Positions 16,893 through 27,900 are shown, counted from the stretch's first letter. The stretch: 39,136 bases of DNA from Opitutia bacterium UBA953 (GCA_002293125.1 DBCR01000041.1:3103-42238); one strand, 5' to 3'. A program made the numbers and translations. The notes: generated by a model not told the origin, from the letters alone.

Positions 16893-18545
16893 ATGCGTCC
16901 TCCTCGTCTCCTGCCGCTGGCGTTGTTGCTCGCGGCCTCCTCCGGTGCCTTCGCCCAGGTCGTCCCGCCCGACGCCGGCCAGGTGCTCAACACCCTCCGC
17001 CCGGTCGGTCCCAAGGCTCCGGCCGCGCAGCGTTTGGACGTCGCCGTCCCCGCCGAGCCCGCCAAGGGCGTCTCCGCCGGCCCAGCGGTCGTGGTCTCCG
17101 CCGTGTCCTTCGAAGGCAACACGATCTTCTCCGCCGATTTCCTGCGCGCGCTCATCGCCGCCGAGCTGGGCAAGAAGCATGACCTCGAAGGCCTGCGCGC
17201 GCTCGCTCGCGTCGTCGGTCGTCACTACCGTGAGAATGGCTATCCCTTCGCGCGCGCCATCGTGCCGGCGCAGGAGCTCAAGGACGGCCTGCTCCGCATC
17301 CGCATCCTCGAAGGTGCCTACGGCGAAGTGCTCGCCGCCGGTGAGGCCGTCATCGCGGCGGGCTCGCAGCCTTATCTCTCGCCGCTCCGTCGCGGCGAGC
17401 TCATCGAGAGCACGCGCCTCGAGCGCACTTTGCTCATCCTCGATGACGTCCCCGGCATCGGCGTCCGCCCCGTGGTCAGCCCCGGCAAGACCGTCGGCGT
17501 CGGCGACCTCGAGGTCGGCGTCGTCATGGAGAAGGAGCAGGGCGGCGAAGTCGGCGTCGACAACGAAGGCAGTCGCTACACCGGCGACCTCCGTCTCCGG
17601 GCCTCCTGGTATCGTAATTCCGCGCTGCAGTTCGGCGACCGTCTCTCCGCTTCGGCGATGGCGACCAACGCCTCGCTCTGGCTTGGCGCCGTCGACTACG
17701 ATGCCGCGCTCGGCTCTTCCGGCCTGCGAGGACAGCTCGGCTGGGCGCTCAACACCTACGAGCTCGGCAAGGAATTCGCCGCGCTCGAGGCCTCGGGCCT
17801 CGCCCGCGTCTGGTCGGCCCGGCTCAGCTATCCGCTGCTGCGTTCCCGCCAGTCCAACGTGATCGCCTCGCTCGGCTTCCAGTATCGTTCTTTGCACGAC
17901 GACTTCGACGCCACCGCCGTCTCCGAGGACAAGTTCAGCCAAGGTATCCCGCTCTCGCTGCGCTTCGACCATCGCGACGGTCTCGGCGGCGGCGGCATCA
18001 CCTACGGCATGCTCACCTGGACGCTCGGCAACATGAACCTCGACGCCGGACTGACCGCGATCGACGACGTGACCGCCCGCAAGCAGGGCCGCTTCGACAA
18101 GGTGACCCTCGACCTCGCGCGCGTGCAGAACCTGCCCGCGGGCTTCTCACTCTACGGCCGCTACTCGCTCCAGCTCACCGACCGTAACTTGGACTCCTCC
18201 GAACGCTTCGGCCTCGGCGGCGCCCAAGGCGTGCGCGCCTATCCGCTCGGCGAAGGCATGGGCGATCAAGGCTGGCTCGGTCAGGTCGAACTGCGCTATG
18301 ACGCCGGTGCCTTCGCGCCGTATGCGTTCTACGACGCGGCCCAGGCCGATATCAACTACCGCCCGTGGGACGCGGCTTCGAATCAGTCTCGCTTCATCTC
18401 CGGCGCTGGCTTCGGCGTACGCACGACGTATCAGCAATGGTCCGGCGACATCGCCATCGCGTGGGCGATGAAGGGCGGCGACGCCCAGGCCGACTCCCGT
18501 CAGCGGGCCGCCCGCATCTGGTTCTCGCTCAACCGCAGCTTCTGA
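16893..18545 (+). CDS. TpsB outer-membrane transporter (ShlB/FhaC/HecB family), partner of the 1571-aa exoprotein
   Basis: A 550-aa Omp85-superfamily pore that exports the upstream TpsA across the outer membrane. A signal peptide ends at about residue 21 (SGAFA). Two periplasmic POTRA domains follow: the first, VSFEGNTIFSADFL to RIRILEGAYGEV, is a clear POTRA_2, and the second spans about 150-215. The rest is a 16-strand ShlB-type barrel that includes the L6-loop motif VRAYPLGEG (usual form VRGY) and a terminal phenylalanine (SLNRSF). It lies 21 bp after the exoprotein stop, so the two form an A-B operon. A 10-bp hairpin at 18558-18578 follows. Confidence 0.93.
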   Translation: MRPPRLLPLALLLAASSGAFAQVVPPDAGQVLNTLRPVGPKAPAAQRLDVAVPAEPAKGVSAGPAVVVSAVSFEGNTIFSADFLRALIAAELGKKHDLEGLRALARVVGRHYRENGYPFARAIVPAQELKDGLLRIRILEGAYGEVLAAGEAVIAAGSQPYLSPLRRGELIESTRLERTLLILDDVPGIGVRPVVSPGKTVGVGDLEVGVVMEKEQGGEVGVDNEGSRYTGDLRLRASWYRNSALQFGDRLSASAMATNASLWLGAVDYDAALGSSGLRGQLGWALNTYELGKEFAALEASGLARVWSARLSYPLLRSRQSNVIASLGFQYRSLHDDFDATAVSEDKFSQGIPLSLRFDHRDGLGGGGITYGMLTWTLGNMNLDAGLTAIDDVTARKQGRFDKVTLDLARVQNLPAGFSLYGRYSLQLTDRNLDSSERFGLGGAQGVRAYPLGEGMGDQGWLGQVELRYDAGAFAPYAFYDAAQADINYRPWDAASNQSRFISGAGFGVRTTYQQWSGDIAIAWAMKGGDAQADSRQRAARIWFSLNRSF

Positions 18546-18557
18546 CCCTCGAGGCAG

Positions 18558-18578
18558 GGATGCGATGACATCGCATCC
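18558..18578 (+). terminator. Hairpin downstream of the TpsB1 gene
   Basis: GGATGCGATG and CATCGCATCC form a perfect 10-bp inverted repeat around a single A (effectively a 9-bp stem with a 3-nt loop), 12 bp after the stop codon. There is no T-run behind it, so it may act as a weak or factor-assisted terminator, or as an mRNA-stabilising hairpin. Confidence 0.45.
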
Positions 18579-18706
18579 GCCGGTATCTGGCTTGGACAGC
18601 ACCACGTGCCGTCCTGGCCCGGTCGCCGGAGGGCGGCCGAAGGGTAGGGGCGCGTCAAAGCTCAAAGGGTGACCGGAAACCGGATAGGATGCTGCGGTGC
18701 TGCCTT

Positions 18707-18936
18707 GGGTAGGGTCGGGACCGCGTCACGACATAGGGGCGGATGCATCGGGTAGGGTTGAGCGGCCCGCTCAACCTCGGCTGACCGGGCCGGTCAGCCC
18801 TACCTGGCCGAGGGGTAGGGGCGTGGCTATGCCGCGCCCTCCGTCCGGGGAGGGCACGATGAATCGTGCCCCTACCTTCGTTCGCCCTGCGGCGAACAAG
18901 ATGCCGCTATGTCGTGACGCTGTCCCGACCCTACCC
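18707..18936. repeat. Composite palindromic element, copy 2
   Basis: Thirty-base arms at 18707-18736 and 18907-18936 match at 29 of 30 positions and are the same arms as at 1873-2046. The inner hairpins (GGCGTGGCTATGCCGCGCC and GCACGATGAATCGTGC) are shared with copy 1. The spacing between arms is 56 bp larger, and a module of about 56 bp (18750-18805: GGTAGGGTTGAGCGGCCCGC through GGTCAGCCCTACC) is present here but absent from copy 1. A leader repeat precedes it at 18660-18697. The 18546-19084 gap has no gene. Confidence 0.75.
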
Positions 18937-19008
18937 ATCGATTCGGCACGCGATGGGTTCCCAACCGCCAACCGCTAACCGCTATCACCTGGTGCGATTA
19001 GCACCCAT

Positions 19009-19079
19009 ATCTGACTAATCTGACAGTCCACAAAAGCGGTGGCTTTGTCAGATTTAATGCGAATAATCCTGCTTATAAA
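19009..19079 (+). promoter_or_regulatory. Putative autoregulatory operator and leaderless -10 of the GntR-type regulator
   Basis: ATCTGAC occurs twice at a 9-bp spacing (19009-19015 and 19018-19024), and the exact inverse TGTCAGAT lies at 19046-19053, pairing with ATCTGACA at 19018-19025. This is a typical dimeric-repressor arrangement directly upstream of a wHTH regulator. A TATAAA at 19074-19079 ends five bases before the ATG at 19085, again implying a leaderless transcript. No -35 at normal spacing is evident; TTGTCA at 19045-19050 is 23 bp away. Confidence 0.5.
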
Positions 19080-19084
19080 TCGCC

Positions 19085-20170
19085 ATGCCTACTGCGAAAT
19101 TCGAGAAAAAGGCCGTCTTTGAGCTCCTTGCTGATGGTATCGAGGCCCAGATTCGTAAGGAGGGATGGAAGGGGCTCCTGCCGTCGGGAAGAGACTTGGC
19201 CAATCAGCATAAGGTCAGTCTGCCGACAGTCCAAAAGGCCATCGCCCTTTTGATCGAACGCCAGGTCTTGGTCAGCCGAGGCGGCAAGCGACGCTTCGGC
19301 GTGGTTGCCACCTCTTCCCATCAGCGCGCCGGCGGAAAGTGCGAGCTCTTGGTGCTCTCCGCGAAGCCGCTGAGCTTCTATGATTCGACGATCGCGATGG
19401 GCATGCTGCAGCTCGCGGAAGAATTGAAAGCACGCGGTGTCGGTTATCGGTTCGTCGACCTGAGCGAGAAGACGGGCGCGGCCCGGCGGAAGGCGGCGCA
19501 TGCCGAGATGGTCAGGACCCGGCCGACGCACTGCGTCCTCATGTCCCCGGATTCGCACCTTTACCATGGCGTCGCCCGGCATCCCGTTCGGATCGCCACG
19601 ATGTTCGGCAACCTTCGTTCGAAGAAGGTACAGCGACTGGGCGTCCAATATGGTCCGCTGGCGGAGATCGCGATCGGGCACCTCAAGTCGCTCGGCCATC
19701 GCCGCTTTTTCATGCCCTTTCTGGGCCGGAAAGTAAGGCTCAAGGTTTCCTTGGCCAATATCGCCCGCGTCGCCAAGGAACAGGGGGTGGACCTGGCCGT
19801 CGAATACTCTGCCGACGTGCTTACGTCCGGAAGGATTGAAGAATCCTTGGACAGAGCCCAGCGATCCGGCCGTACCGCCCTGATCTTCCCCCTCTGGGAT
19901 GATTTCCTCCCCGCCATCGGCTATTTCGCACGCCGGGGAATCGCCTATCCGCGTGACGTCTCGGTGGTCGTGTTGGTAGGCACGCCTTCAGCCCTGGTCC
20001 TCGATCCTCCGGTTGCCTGCTGTTTTAATCAGCCGGATACCATTGTACGGCAAATCCAAGGATGGCTTGCGAGCGGTGTCATGGACCGAGATGTCTTCAC
20101 GTCCGTCTTACGCCGCACCTGGCAGCAAGGCGGGTCCACCGGACCGGTTCCCGTGGGCGTCCGCCGATAG
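19085..20170 (+). CDS. GntR-type transcriptional regulator with LacI-like ligand-binding domain
   Basis: A 361-aa DNA-binding regulator. Residues about 8-75 form a GntR winged helix: FELLADGIEAQIRKEGWKGLLPSGRDLANQHKVS, then the recognition helix LPTVQKAIALLIERQVLVSRGGKRR. The remaining 270 residues look like a periplasmic-binding-protein/LacI sensor fold (LLVLSAKPLSFYDS, GMLQLAEELKARGVGYRFVD, HLKSLGHRRFFMPFLG, GIAYPRDVSVVVL). This fusion is common in Verrucomicrobia and Lentisphaerae, usually as a sugar-responsive regulator. It lies just upstream of, and on the same strand as, TpsB2 and TpsA2 (82 bp to the next start), so it probably controls that system and itself. The ligand is unknown. Confidence 0.85.
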   Translation: MPTAKFEKKAVFELLADGIEAQIRKEGWKGLLPSGRDLANQHKVSLPTVQKAIALLIERQVLVSRGGKRRFGVVATSSHQRAGGKCELLVLSAKPLSFYDSTIAMGMLQLAEELKARGVGYRFVDLSEKTGAARRKAAHAEMVRTRPTHCVLMSPDSHLYHGVARHPVRIATMFGNLRSKKVQRLGVQYGPLAEIAIGHLKSLGHRRFFMPFLGRKVRLKVSLANIARVAKEQGVDLAVEYSADVLTSGRIEESLDRAQRSGRTALIFPLWDDFLPAIGYFARRGIAYPRDVSVVVLVGTPSALVLDPPVACCFNQPDTIVRQIQGWLASGVMDRDVFTSVLRRTWQQGGSTGPVPVGVRR

Positions 20171-20252
20171 TTCGTTCCTCTCGATTCTGACCAATCTCGC
20201 TAGGCACAAGCGGGCTTTGTTTTTTCGGATTCTTCAGAAGCATCACATCAAC

Positions 20253-21935
20253 ATGCTTCTTCCCGCTTTGTCGCACATCAGCCGCGGATTTCTGATGGCT
20301 GCTTCGTGTCTCGGCCCGATGTTTTGCCTGGCGCAGTTCGCCCCTAACCCGGGGGTCGTACAACGCGAGCAGGCGAACCGGCCGGCTGCGCCGACCGGAG
20401 GCGGGCTGAAGCTCAGCTTGCCGCCTGAGCCGGATGTGGCCGCCGAGGCGCGGCCTGTCCTGCAGCTCGAAGGCGTGCGTCTGCTCGGCAACAAGGTCAT
20501 CCCGGTCGCGGACATCCAGCCTTTGATCGACCCGCTGCTCGGGCGTAAGGTCAGCTATGCGGAACTACGCAAGGTCGCCGCGGAGATCGAGGCCCTCTAT
20601 CGTCGTCGGGGCTATCTGCTCTGTCGGGCCGTCCTGCCCGAGCAGGAGGTCAAGGACGGCGTCATCGCTTTGGTGGTCGTCGAAGGTTACGTCGGTGAAT
20701 CGCAGGTTGGTCCGGGAACCGCGCCCAAGGCGCTGGCCGGTCAGCTCGAACGCTATGTCTCTCCGGTCCTCGCCCAACGTCCGCTGCGGGCGGACCTGAT
20801 CGAGCGGCAGCTGCTGCTCGCGGAGGACCTCTCGGGCATCTCGCTGGAGAGCGTCCTTAGCAGGGGAGCGGTGCTTGGCTCGAGCCGCCTGACCGTCGCC
20901 GCCGAAACGCGGGCGCGGGAGGTCACCTTCGGCGCCGACAATTACCTGCAGCGCTCGCTTGGCGAAGCCCGCGCTTTCCTCGATGTCAGGCTCAACGAAT
21001 TCGAGGACGCGGTCCGCCAGTGGTATTTCTCCGCCTCCGCCGCCTTGCCGGAACCCGAAGGGCTGACGTTCTATGCGGCGGGCCTGCGCCAGCCTCTGGG
21101 CGATGACGGCTGGATGATGACGCTCGGTGTCTCGCGCGCCGACACGCTGACCAAGCCCACGGATATCGGCGGCGGCAACACGGGCCGCGTCGACGGCGCC
21201 AGCACGAGCCTGACCGCCTCGCTCGTTTATCCTTTGGTGCGGAGCCGGCAGTTCTCCGTCTTCGCATCGGCGACGGTCGAGTCCCAGGATTCCTCCAGCT
21301 GGCTCGATTCCTCCGCGGGAACCACGACGTTGGTCTCGCGTGACAGGCTGCGCCTGCTGCGCCTCAAGGCCGAGGCCGTGCGCGCCGCGCCCGGTTTCTC
21401 CACGGTGGCCAGCATCCAGGCCACGGCGTCCTTGACCCGTTCCGTTTCGGCGTCTTCCAGCAATCCGTCGGCTCCGTCCGACTTCAGCCACTACCGGCTT
21501 TCCGTCGTCGACCGTCGGCTGCTCCCCGCCGACCTGCTCCTCACCTCGCGGCTCGAAGGCGCGTGGGCCAAGGACAGCCTCCCGGTGCCCGAGCAATTCG
21601 CGGTCGGCGGCGCCACGTTGGTCCGCTCCTTCCGTTCCGCCTCCGCCTATGGCGATCGCGGGCTTGGCGCGGGACTCGATCTCGCCACCCGTCCGCTGGC
21701 TTACGGAGTCGCGCCCTTCGTCTTCGGTGATTACGCCGCCACCCAATCCGACGTGACCAAGGCCTATCAGCGATTCGGTTCCTACGGCGCGGGCTTGCGT
21801 CGGGAGGCCTCCGCCGACGGCCCCCGGCTGACCTTCGAGGTCGGCGCAGCCATTCCTTGGCGTAACGACCAGTCGCCGGCGGCGACGGGCGGAGCATCCG
21901 TCAACTACTTCGCCTCCCTGCAGGCCCGCTTCTGA
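20253..21935 (+). CDS. TpsB outer-membrane transporter, partner of the 3696-aa exoprotein
   Basis: A 560-aa ShlB/FhaC-family pore. ATG 20253 was chosen because a signal peptide follows (MLLPALSHISRGFLMAAS to CLAQ); the frame is open for 80 more codons, but these overlap the regulator gene. POTRA_2 is clear (LEGVRLLGNKVIPVADIQPL to LVVVEGYVGESQVG). A second POTRA runs to about residue 220, then the barrel (REVTFGADNYLQRSLGEARA onward), ending in LQARF. The L6 motif is degenerate: GGATLVRSFRSASAYGDRGL in place of VRGY. The transporter gene precedes its exoprotein gene by 12 bp, the reverse of the order in the first system. Confidence 0.92.
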   Translation: MLLPALSHISRGFLMAASCLGPMFCLAQFAPNPGVVQREQANRPAAPTGGGLKLSLPPEPDVAAEARPVLQLEGVRLLGNKVIPVADIQPLIDPLLGRKVSYAELRKVAAEIEALYRRRGYLLCRAVLPEQEVKDGVIALVVVEGYVGESQVGPGTAPKALAGQLERYVSPVLAQRPLRADLIERQLLLAEDLSGISLESVLSRGAVLGSSRLTVAAETRAREVTFGADNYLQRSLGEARAFLDVRLNEFEDAVRQWYFSASAALPEPEGLTFYAAGLRQPLGDDGWMMTLGVSRADTLTKPTDIGGGNTGRVDGASTSLTASLVYPLVRSRQFSVFASATVESQDSSSWLDSSAGTTTLVSRDRLRLLRLKAEAVRAAPGFSTVASIQATASLTRSVSASSSNPSAPSDFSHYRLSVVDRRLLPADLLLTSRLEGAWAKDSLPVPEQFAVGGATLVRSFRSASAYGDRGLGAGLDLATRPLAYGVAPFVFGDYAATQSDVTKAYQRFGSYGAGLRREASADGPRLTFEVGAAIPWRNDQSPAATGGASVNYFASLQARF

Positions 21936-21947
21936 TTCTCATCCCTT

Positions 21948-24900
21948 ATGCGCAATTCCCGAGTGCCTTCCCTCTCCCTGGCCACGCTGCTGCTCGCCGC
22001 GAAAGTCATCGCGTTGCCCACGGATCCGACGGTCCGTGCCGGTTCGCTCACCGCCGAGCGCAACGGTCCGGCGATGACGCTGCGTCAGCACACCTCGCGC
22101 GCCGCCGCCGATTTCACCTCCTTCGACGTCGGCGTCGGCGAGCGGGTCACGGTCCTGCAGCCTTCGTCTTCCTCCCTGTTGCTCGCCCGGGTCACGGGCG
22201 GGCTGCCCACGCGTCTGGACGGACATGTCCAGGCCAACGGTTCCTTGGTCGTGGCCAACCCGCATGGCGTGCTCGTCGGCGCTTCCGGCGTGATCGAGAC
22301 GGGTAGCTTCGCCGCGGTCGCGCTGGATGCGGATGGTTCCCGGCTTGACGCCGGTCAGCTCGTCTTCTCCGCCGGGACCCCCGGTGCCGAAGTCGTCAAC
22401 GCCGGTCGCATCAGCGTGGCCGACGCCGGGCTGGTCGCGCTCGTCGGACCCAGGGTGGTCAACACGGGATTGATTTCGGCCCGCCTGGGCCGGGTGCAGC
22501 TCGCGGGCGGTTCCCGCGCCACCCTCGACCTGGCCGGCGACGGTTTTCTCCAACTCGCCCTCGGTGACGGTGGTAGCGTGGAGCAGTCGGGCGTCGTCCG
22601 CGCCGAAGGCGGCCGCATCCTCATCACGGCCGATGCCGCGGCCGGGGCGCTCGCCGGCGTCGTGAACGTCGACGGGCTGGTCGAAGCCTCTTCTTTGGTC
22701 GCGCAAGGCGGCCGGATCACCCTTTCCGCGGCCGGCGGGACGGCGCGGGTCGGCGGCGAACTCACCGCGACTTCCGGCGCGGCCCGGGGCGGCGAGATCG
22801 ATCTCTCCGGCGGCGTCCTGATCATGGCCAAATCCAAGGCGGATGTCTCCGGCGAGGCCGGCGGCGGCCGTTTCGTCGCGAAGGCCTCCGGCACCCTCAC
22901 GGCCGAGGGTGATTTCTCCGCCCGTGCCGGCGCCCTCGGCGGCGACGGCGGCTTCATCGAACTTTCCGGCCGCGACTCGGCGGACGTCGTCGGCGCGCGC
23001 GTCGACACCCGCGCCATCGTCGGCCGTAGCGGCACTTTCCTGCTCGATCCTCTGACTGTGACCATCGACGCCACGTTGGCGGCCTCGATCGTGAGCAACC
23101 TGGCTACGACCGACTACGTGGTACAGGCCGACAACAGCATCACGGTCTCCAGCGCCATCAATTACTCGGGCACCCGCGCCGCGTCGCTGACGTTGGACGC
23201 CGGCACGGGCGCCGTGCACGCGGGCACGATCACCGTCTCCGCCGCCATCAACTCGACCGGCTCCGCGCTGACGCTCGTGGTCGACGGCAACGCCACCTTC
23301 GACAGCAAGCCTTCCCTGAACGGCGGCCAGATCCGGGCGCAGGGCGCGGCCGGCGTGACGCTGAACAGCGGAAGCTGGAACGACACCCTGTTCACGGGGG
23401 TGTCCGCGCTCACCCTCGGGGCCGCCACCTATACGACCAGCGCGGACGGCGCCCTGGGTTCCCTCAAGCTCACGAATGCGTCTTCTGGTCTGAACGGCAC
23501 CGGCACCCTGACGCTGGGCGCCTTGGAATGGACTTCCGGCACGATGGGCGGAGCCGGCACGACCGTCCTCTCCGGCGGCGGCAGCTTCACCGTCCAGGCC
23601 AAGCACTCGACGGCCAATCCGCCTACGCTCAGTCGTCGTCTCGACGTCTCGCAAGGGACCACGCTCACCGTCCGCGATACGGCTGGTTACTCCGACGGAA
23701 GCTATTTCAACTTCTCGAACAGCACTTCGGTGCTCAACAACGCGGGCACCATCGAGATCCTCGGATTCTACAACCAATCTTACCTCGTCAGAATCGGGAC
23801 CCCCACCGTCTCGGCGGGCACCGTGAACAATCTGGCGACCGGCGTGATCCGCGCCGGCAGCGCGACGAACAGCAACACGCTCGGCATGCTGACGAACCTG
23901 GTCGCTTTCAATAATCAGGGAGGCACGCTGACCGTCGGCAGCGCGACCTCGGAGCTCCGGCTCGACAATGCGAACGCCTTCTTCGAAGGCGCGAGTATCG
24001 GGCATCTCAACGTCATCCTTTCTTCCGGAAGCGCCACCCTCCGGGACGGCGCCTCGCTGACGGCTTTCGCCCAGACGACGGGCGCGAACGGGACGACCAT
24101 GACGGTCAACGGCTCCGCCAGCATCGACATGTTCAAGCTGAGCAGGCCCGGCCCCGCGGATGCGACTGTCACCGGTTCCGGGACCCTCACGTTGGGAGGA
24201 CTCGATTGGACCGGGGGGGGCATGTTGGGCACTGGTACGACCGTGCTCGCGGGCGGCGGCAGCTTCACCGTCCAGGCCAAGCACTCGACGGCCAATCCGC
24301 CTACGCTCAGTCGTCGTCTAGACGTCTCGCAAGGGACCACGCTCACCGTCCGCGATACGGCTGGCTACTCCGACGGAAGCTATCTATTATTCGCCTCGAA
24401 TGCGGCGGTGCTCAACAACGCGGGCACGGTCGCATTACTCGCTTTTTACACACAGTCCTATGAGGTGAACATCGGTACGTCCGGGTCCACCGCACACTAC
24501 GGGACCTTCAATAATCTCCCGGGAGGCCTGATCCTTGGCGGCAGCGCGACGAACAGCAATACCCGCGCCGTCCTCAGGGGCATGAATTCGGTCAACATCA
24601 CGGGCGGGACGGTGACCGTCGGTTCGCCGACCAGTAGTGTCGATTTCCGCGCCAACTACGGCGTCGTCCTTTCAGGCTCACTCCTTCTCAGTCCCGGCGT
24701 CGTGCTCGGTAATCAGGGCAGCGGTTACAGCCCCGTGCGTGTGACGGGTCAGGTCGACGCTGTCGGTGGCGTCGGCGCGATCGCCATCAGCATGGGCGCG
24801 GGCGAGTTCGTCCTGGATGACGGCGGGAGCGTCAGCGTGCTGGAAGTGACCGGTGGCACCGTGAATGTCGGAAATTCTCCGACACCGTTCACCGAGCACG

Positions 24901-27900
24901 TCTCCGTCGGCACCCTGAAGCTTGCCGGCGGCGCGGTCTCCGGTCCGGGCATCCTGCACATCACCGAGGCCTTGGACTGGACCCAGGGCACCCTGAAGGG
25001 CAGCGGCTGCACGTCCTTGGACAATATCGGCGCCTTCAATTTCGTCACGACCGGCGCGAACGGCAATAATCCTCCCGTGCTCAACCGCGAGTTCGTGGTG
25101 CCCGAAGGCGCCACCCTGCAGGTGCGCCACCATGCGAGCGCCGGCAACAACAACTTCAACTTCGAAGTCGGGGCGCTGCTGAGGGTCGAGGGTACCCTGT
25201 TGTTCCCGGATGTCTCCCCGACCAAGACCATCCTTCTCGGCGCCGCGAACGCGAGCGGCGTCTCCGTGCTCGGGGGCTCCCTGCAGGTCTACGGCGGTAC
25301 CGTCAACGCGCTGGGCGCGACCGTGGTCACTTCGGACGTCAAGCTGGACGCGCGCAACGCGAAGATCGGCACCGACGCGACGGCGAGAATCGTATTCGCC
25401 GGGGCGCAGGCGAACATCGTCAGCGGTATCACGCAGTTGGATGCCGGCGTAAACTTCGCTTCGACGCTCTCGAATACCTTCACCGGCCGCATCAGCTCCT
25501 TCGACGGTGCCGGGGCGGTCGCCTTCAAGGTGAGCGACGACCTGTCGCGGCCAATCACGCACACCATCGGGGCGGCCGGCCTCGTCGTCGACTCGATGTT
25601 GTTCGAGCGGAGCATCGTGGACGGCGGCGACCTCTGGGTGACCCATTCCCTCGATTGGCGTGGCGGCGTCCTCGCCGGCACCGGTAGGCTCATGCTCATG
25701 CCCGGAGCCTCCTCTCTGGTCACCACCCGGACTCAGTACTCGCCGACCGAGATGGTGTTGAACCGGGAATTGGTTGTCGCTCCGGGAGCCGCCATGGACA
25801 TCCGGGCCGGGGATTCCTCAGGTGACTATGCTCTCTTCTTGGACCATAACGCGAGGCTGCGCGTCGAGGGCGACGTCCGTCTTCTGCGCTCCTCCAATGG
25901 TCTCAGGGATCTCATTGAGTTCCGTGCGGGCAACCCTAATCTCGTCCGCCCAGGCGGCAAGTTGATCGTGGCCGGGGGGACGGTGACCGCGGTCGGGGAG
26001 ATTGCTTCGACCAAGGTGAGGCTTGTGTCGTACGTCGCCCTCGAGGTCCTGGACGGCGTCCTCCGGACCGACGCCCTCAGCAGCATGAAGTTCGGCGGGA
26101 CCCAGGCTTTCAGCATTTCCGGTCTCAATCTGTTCGACCCCGGCGTGAGCATGGAGTCGACCGGGACCATGACCATCATCGGACGTATCCTTTCCGCCGA
26201 CGGACCCGGCACCCAGGGGCTGACCCATTATTCCCAAACCTTGACCATCGGGGCGGCCGGGCTGGAGGTGGACTCCATGGGTCTCGCAGGGGGTACCGTC
26301 ACCGGCGGCGATCTCCACGTCACCTCGGGATTAAACTGGACGAGGGGAACCCTGACCACCGCGACGGGGGGCCGGATGCTTCTGTTGACGGGCGCAAGCG
26401 TCACGGTCACGACCTACGCGGGCGTCTCCTCGGAGACGCCGACCTTGAACCGCACCTTGGTGGTGCCCTCCGGGGCGGCGATGGCCATCGAGGCGAGGGA
26501 TGCCTCTAATCCCTACTTCTACCAAGGCCCCTCGGGAATCCTCCGCGTCGAGGGTTCCTTGTCTTTGCGCCCCGGCGCAAGCGGGTCCCAGATCCTGGTC
26601 GAGACGGGCGCGGCCGGCGTCGTCGGATCTGGCGGGCGACTGGAGCTTTTTGGCGGCTCGCTGGAGGTTGCCTCCGGGGTCAACGCGTATTACAATCCTC
26701 AATTGATCGCGCGCAACGCGGTCATGCGCACCGGTGCGACCGGCTCCCTGAGGTTCGCGGGCAGTGTCGCCCACGAGGTTTCGGGCATCACGCAGCTCGG
26801 TTCCGGCATCCGCTTCCAGTCCTCCCTTTCGAACACCATCTCGGGGTCGGTCACCTCGGCTGACGGCGCGGGTAACTTCGCGCTCCGCCATGATTCCGGA
26901 ATCTTGACCATCGGGTCCTCCGGGCTCGTCGTCACCGCGCTGCATCAGACCGGCGGCATCATCACGGGGCCCGGTGACATCTGGATCTCCGAGCAGTTAA
27001 GGGTGGATTCCAACACGGACCTTGCCGGGCCGGGCAGGCTCTATCTCCTGCCTGGGCAGGTGGGTTTTTCCTCGACCGGCAACCCGCGCCAGATTTCCCG
27101 CATCACGGTCAACGAAGCCGGCAGCGCCTTCACCTTCGGCGCCGGCACCCCTTATGGTTTCTCGCTGGCGGCCCAGTTCGTCAACCGCGGCCTCCTCACG
27201 CTCTCCAGCCAGACCAACGCGGGCTATATCACCAACGTCAGCAGCGCCGGCTCCGTGGTCAATGAGGGCGAGCTGCGGATGACCGGAAACCAGAACTTCA
27301 GTCTCGGCGTGCCGCTTTACAACGCCGCCTCCGGCACGCTGGTACGGACGGCCGGGTCGACAGGAACCACCAACGCCGGCATGGGCTGGTTGAATCAGAA
27401 CACGGCCTACCCGGCCACCACGGGTGTCGTCGCAACCGGCTTCTCCGTGAGCGGTACCAATCCGGCTTCCTTCCCGGTCGCCGCCGCCTCGGTGTCCGCC
27501 CCGACCGTGCAGCCGGTGACGTTCACGAGCCTTGTCTTCACCCCCGCGGTCCAGGTCGCCGCGAATCCGGTCACCCGAATCGTGGCGGTGCCGACCGTCA
27601 GCCGTGCCGCCTTCGATCCCGATTCCCATTCATTGCTGTTCGCGCCCAGCGTCCTGACCATCTCGACCGCCGCCGACTCCGAGGCCTGGACGGGCGGGCT
27701 CTTCCGTCTGGATAGCGGGTCCGGCACGATCAACATCAACACGCTCCTCGCCGCGCTCGCCAGCGGGACTCCGCTGACGATCTCCTCGAAGGGCAGCATC
27801 GTCTTCGAAACCGATCTCTCCTATCTCGGTTCCGTCGCCGGCTCGCTGCAGCTTGCCGTCGATGCCGCCGCCGGCAACCGGCAGGGCTTCATCCAGCTGC

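Noticed and set aside
20204..20226. Attenuator or terminator between the regulator and TpsB2
   Set aside because: A T-run is present, but the preceding inverted repeat gives only about four pairs with a bulge; too weak to call.
20013..20252. N-terminal extension of TpsB2
   Set aside because: It overlaps the end of the regulator gene in another frame, and the signal peptide begins at 20253.
21939..24284. 781-codon open frame on the minus strand
   Set aside because: Antisense to the N-terminal part of the giant exoprotein, with no recognisable domain; a compositional shadow.
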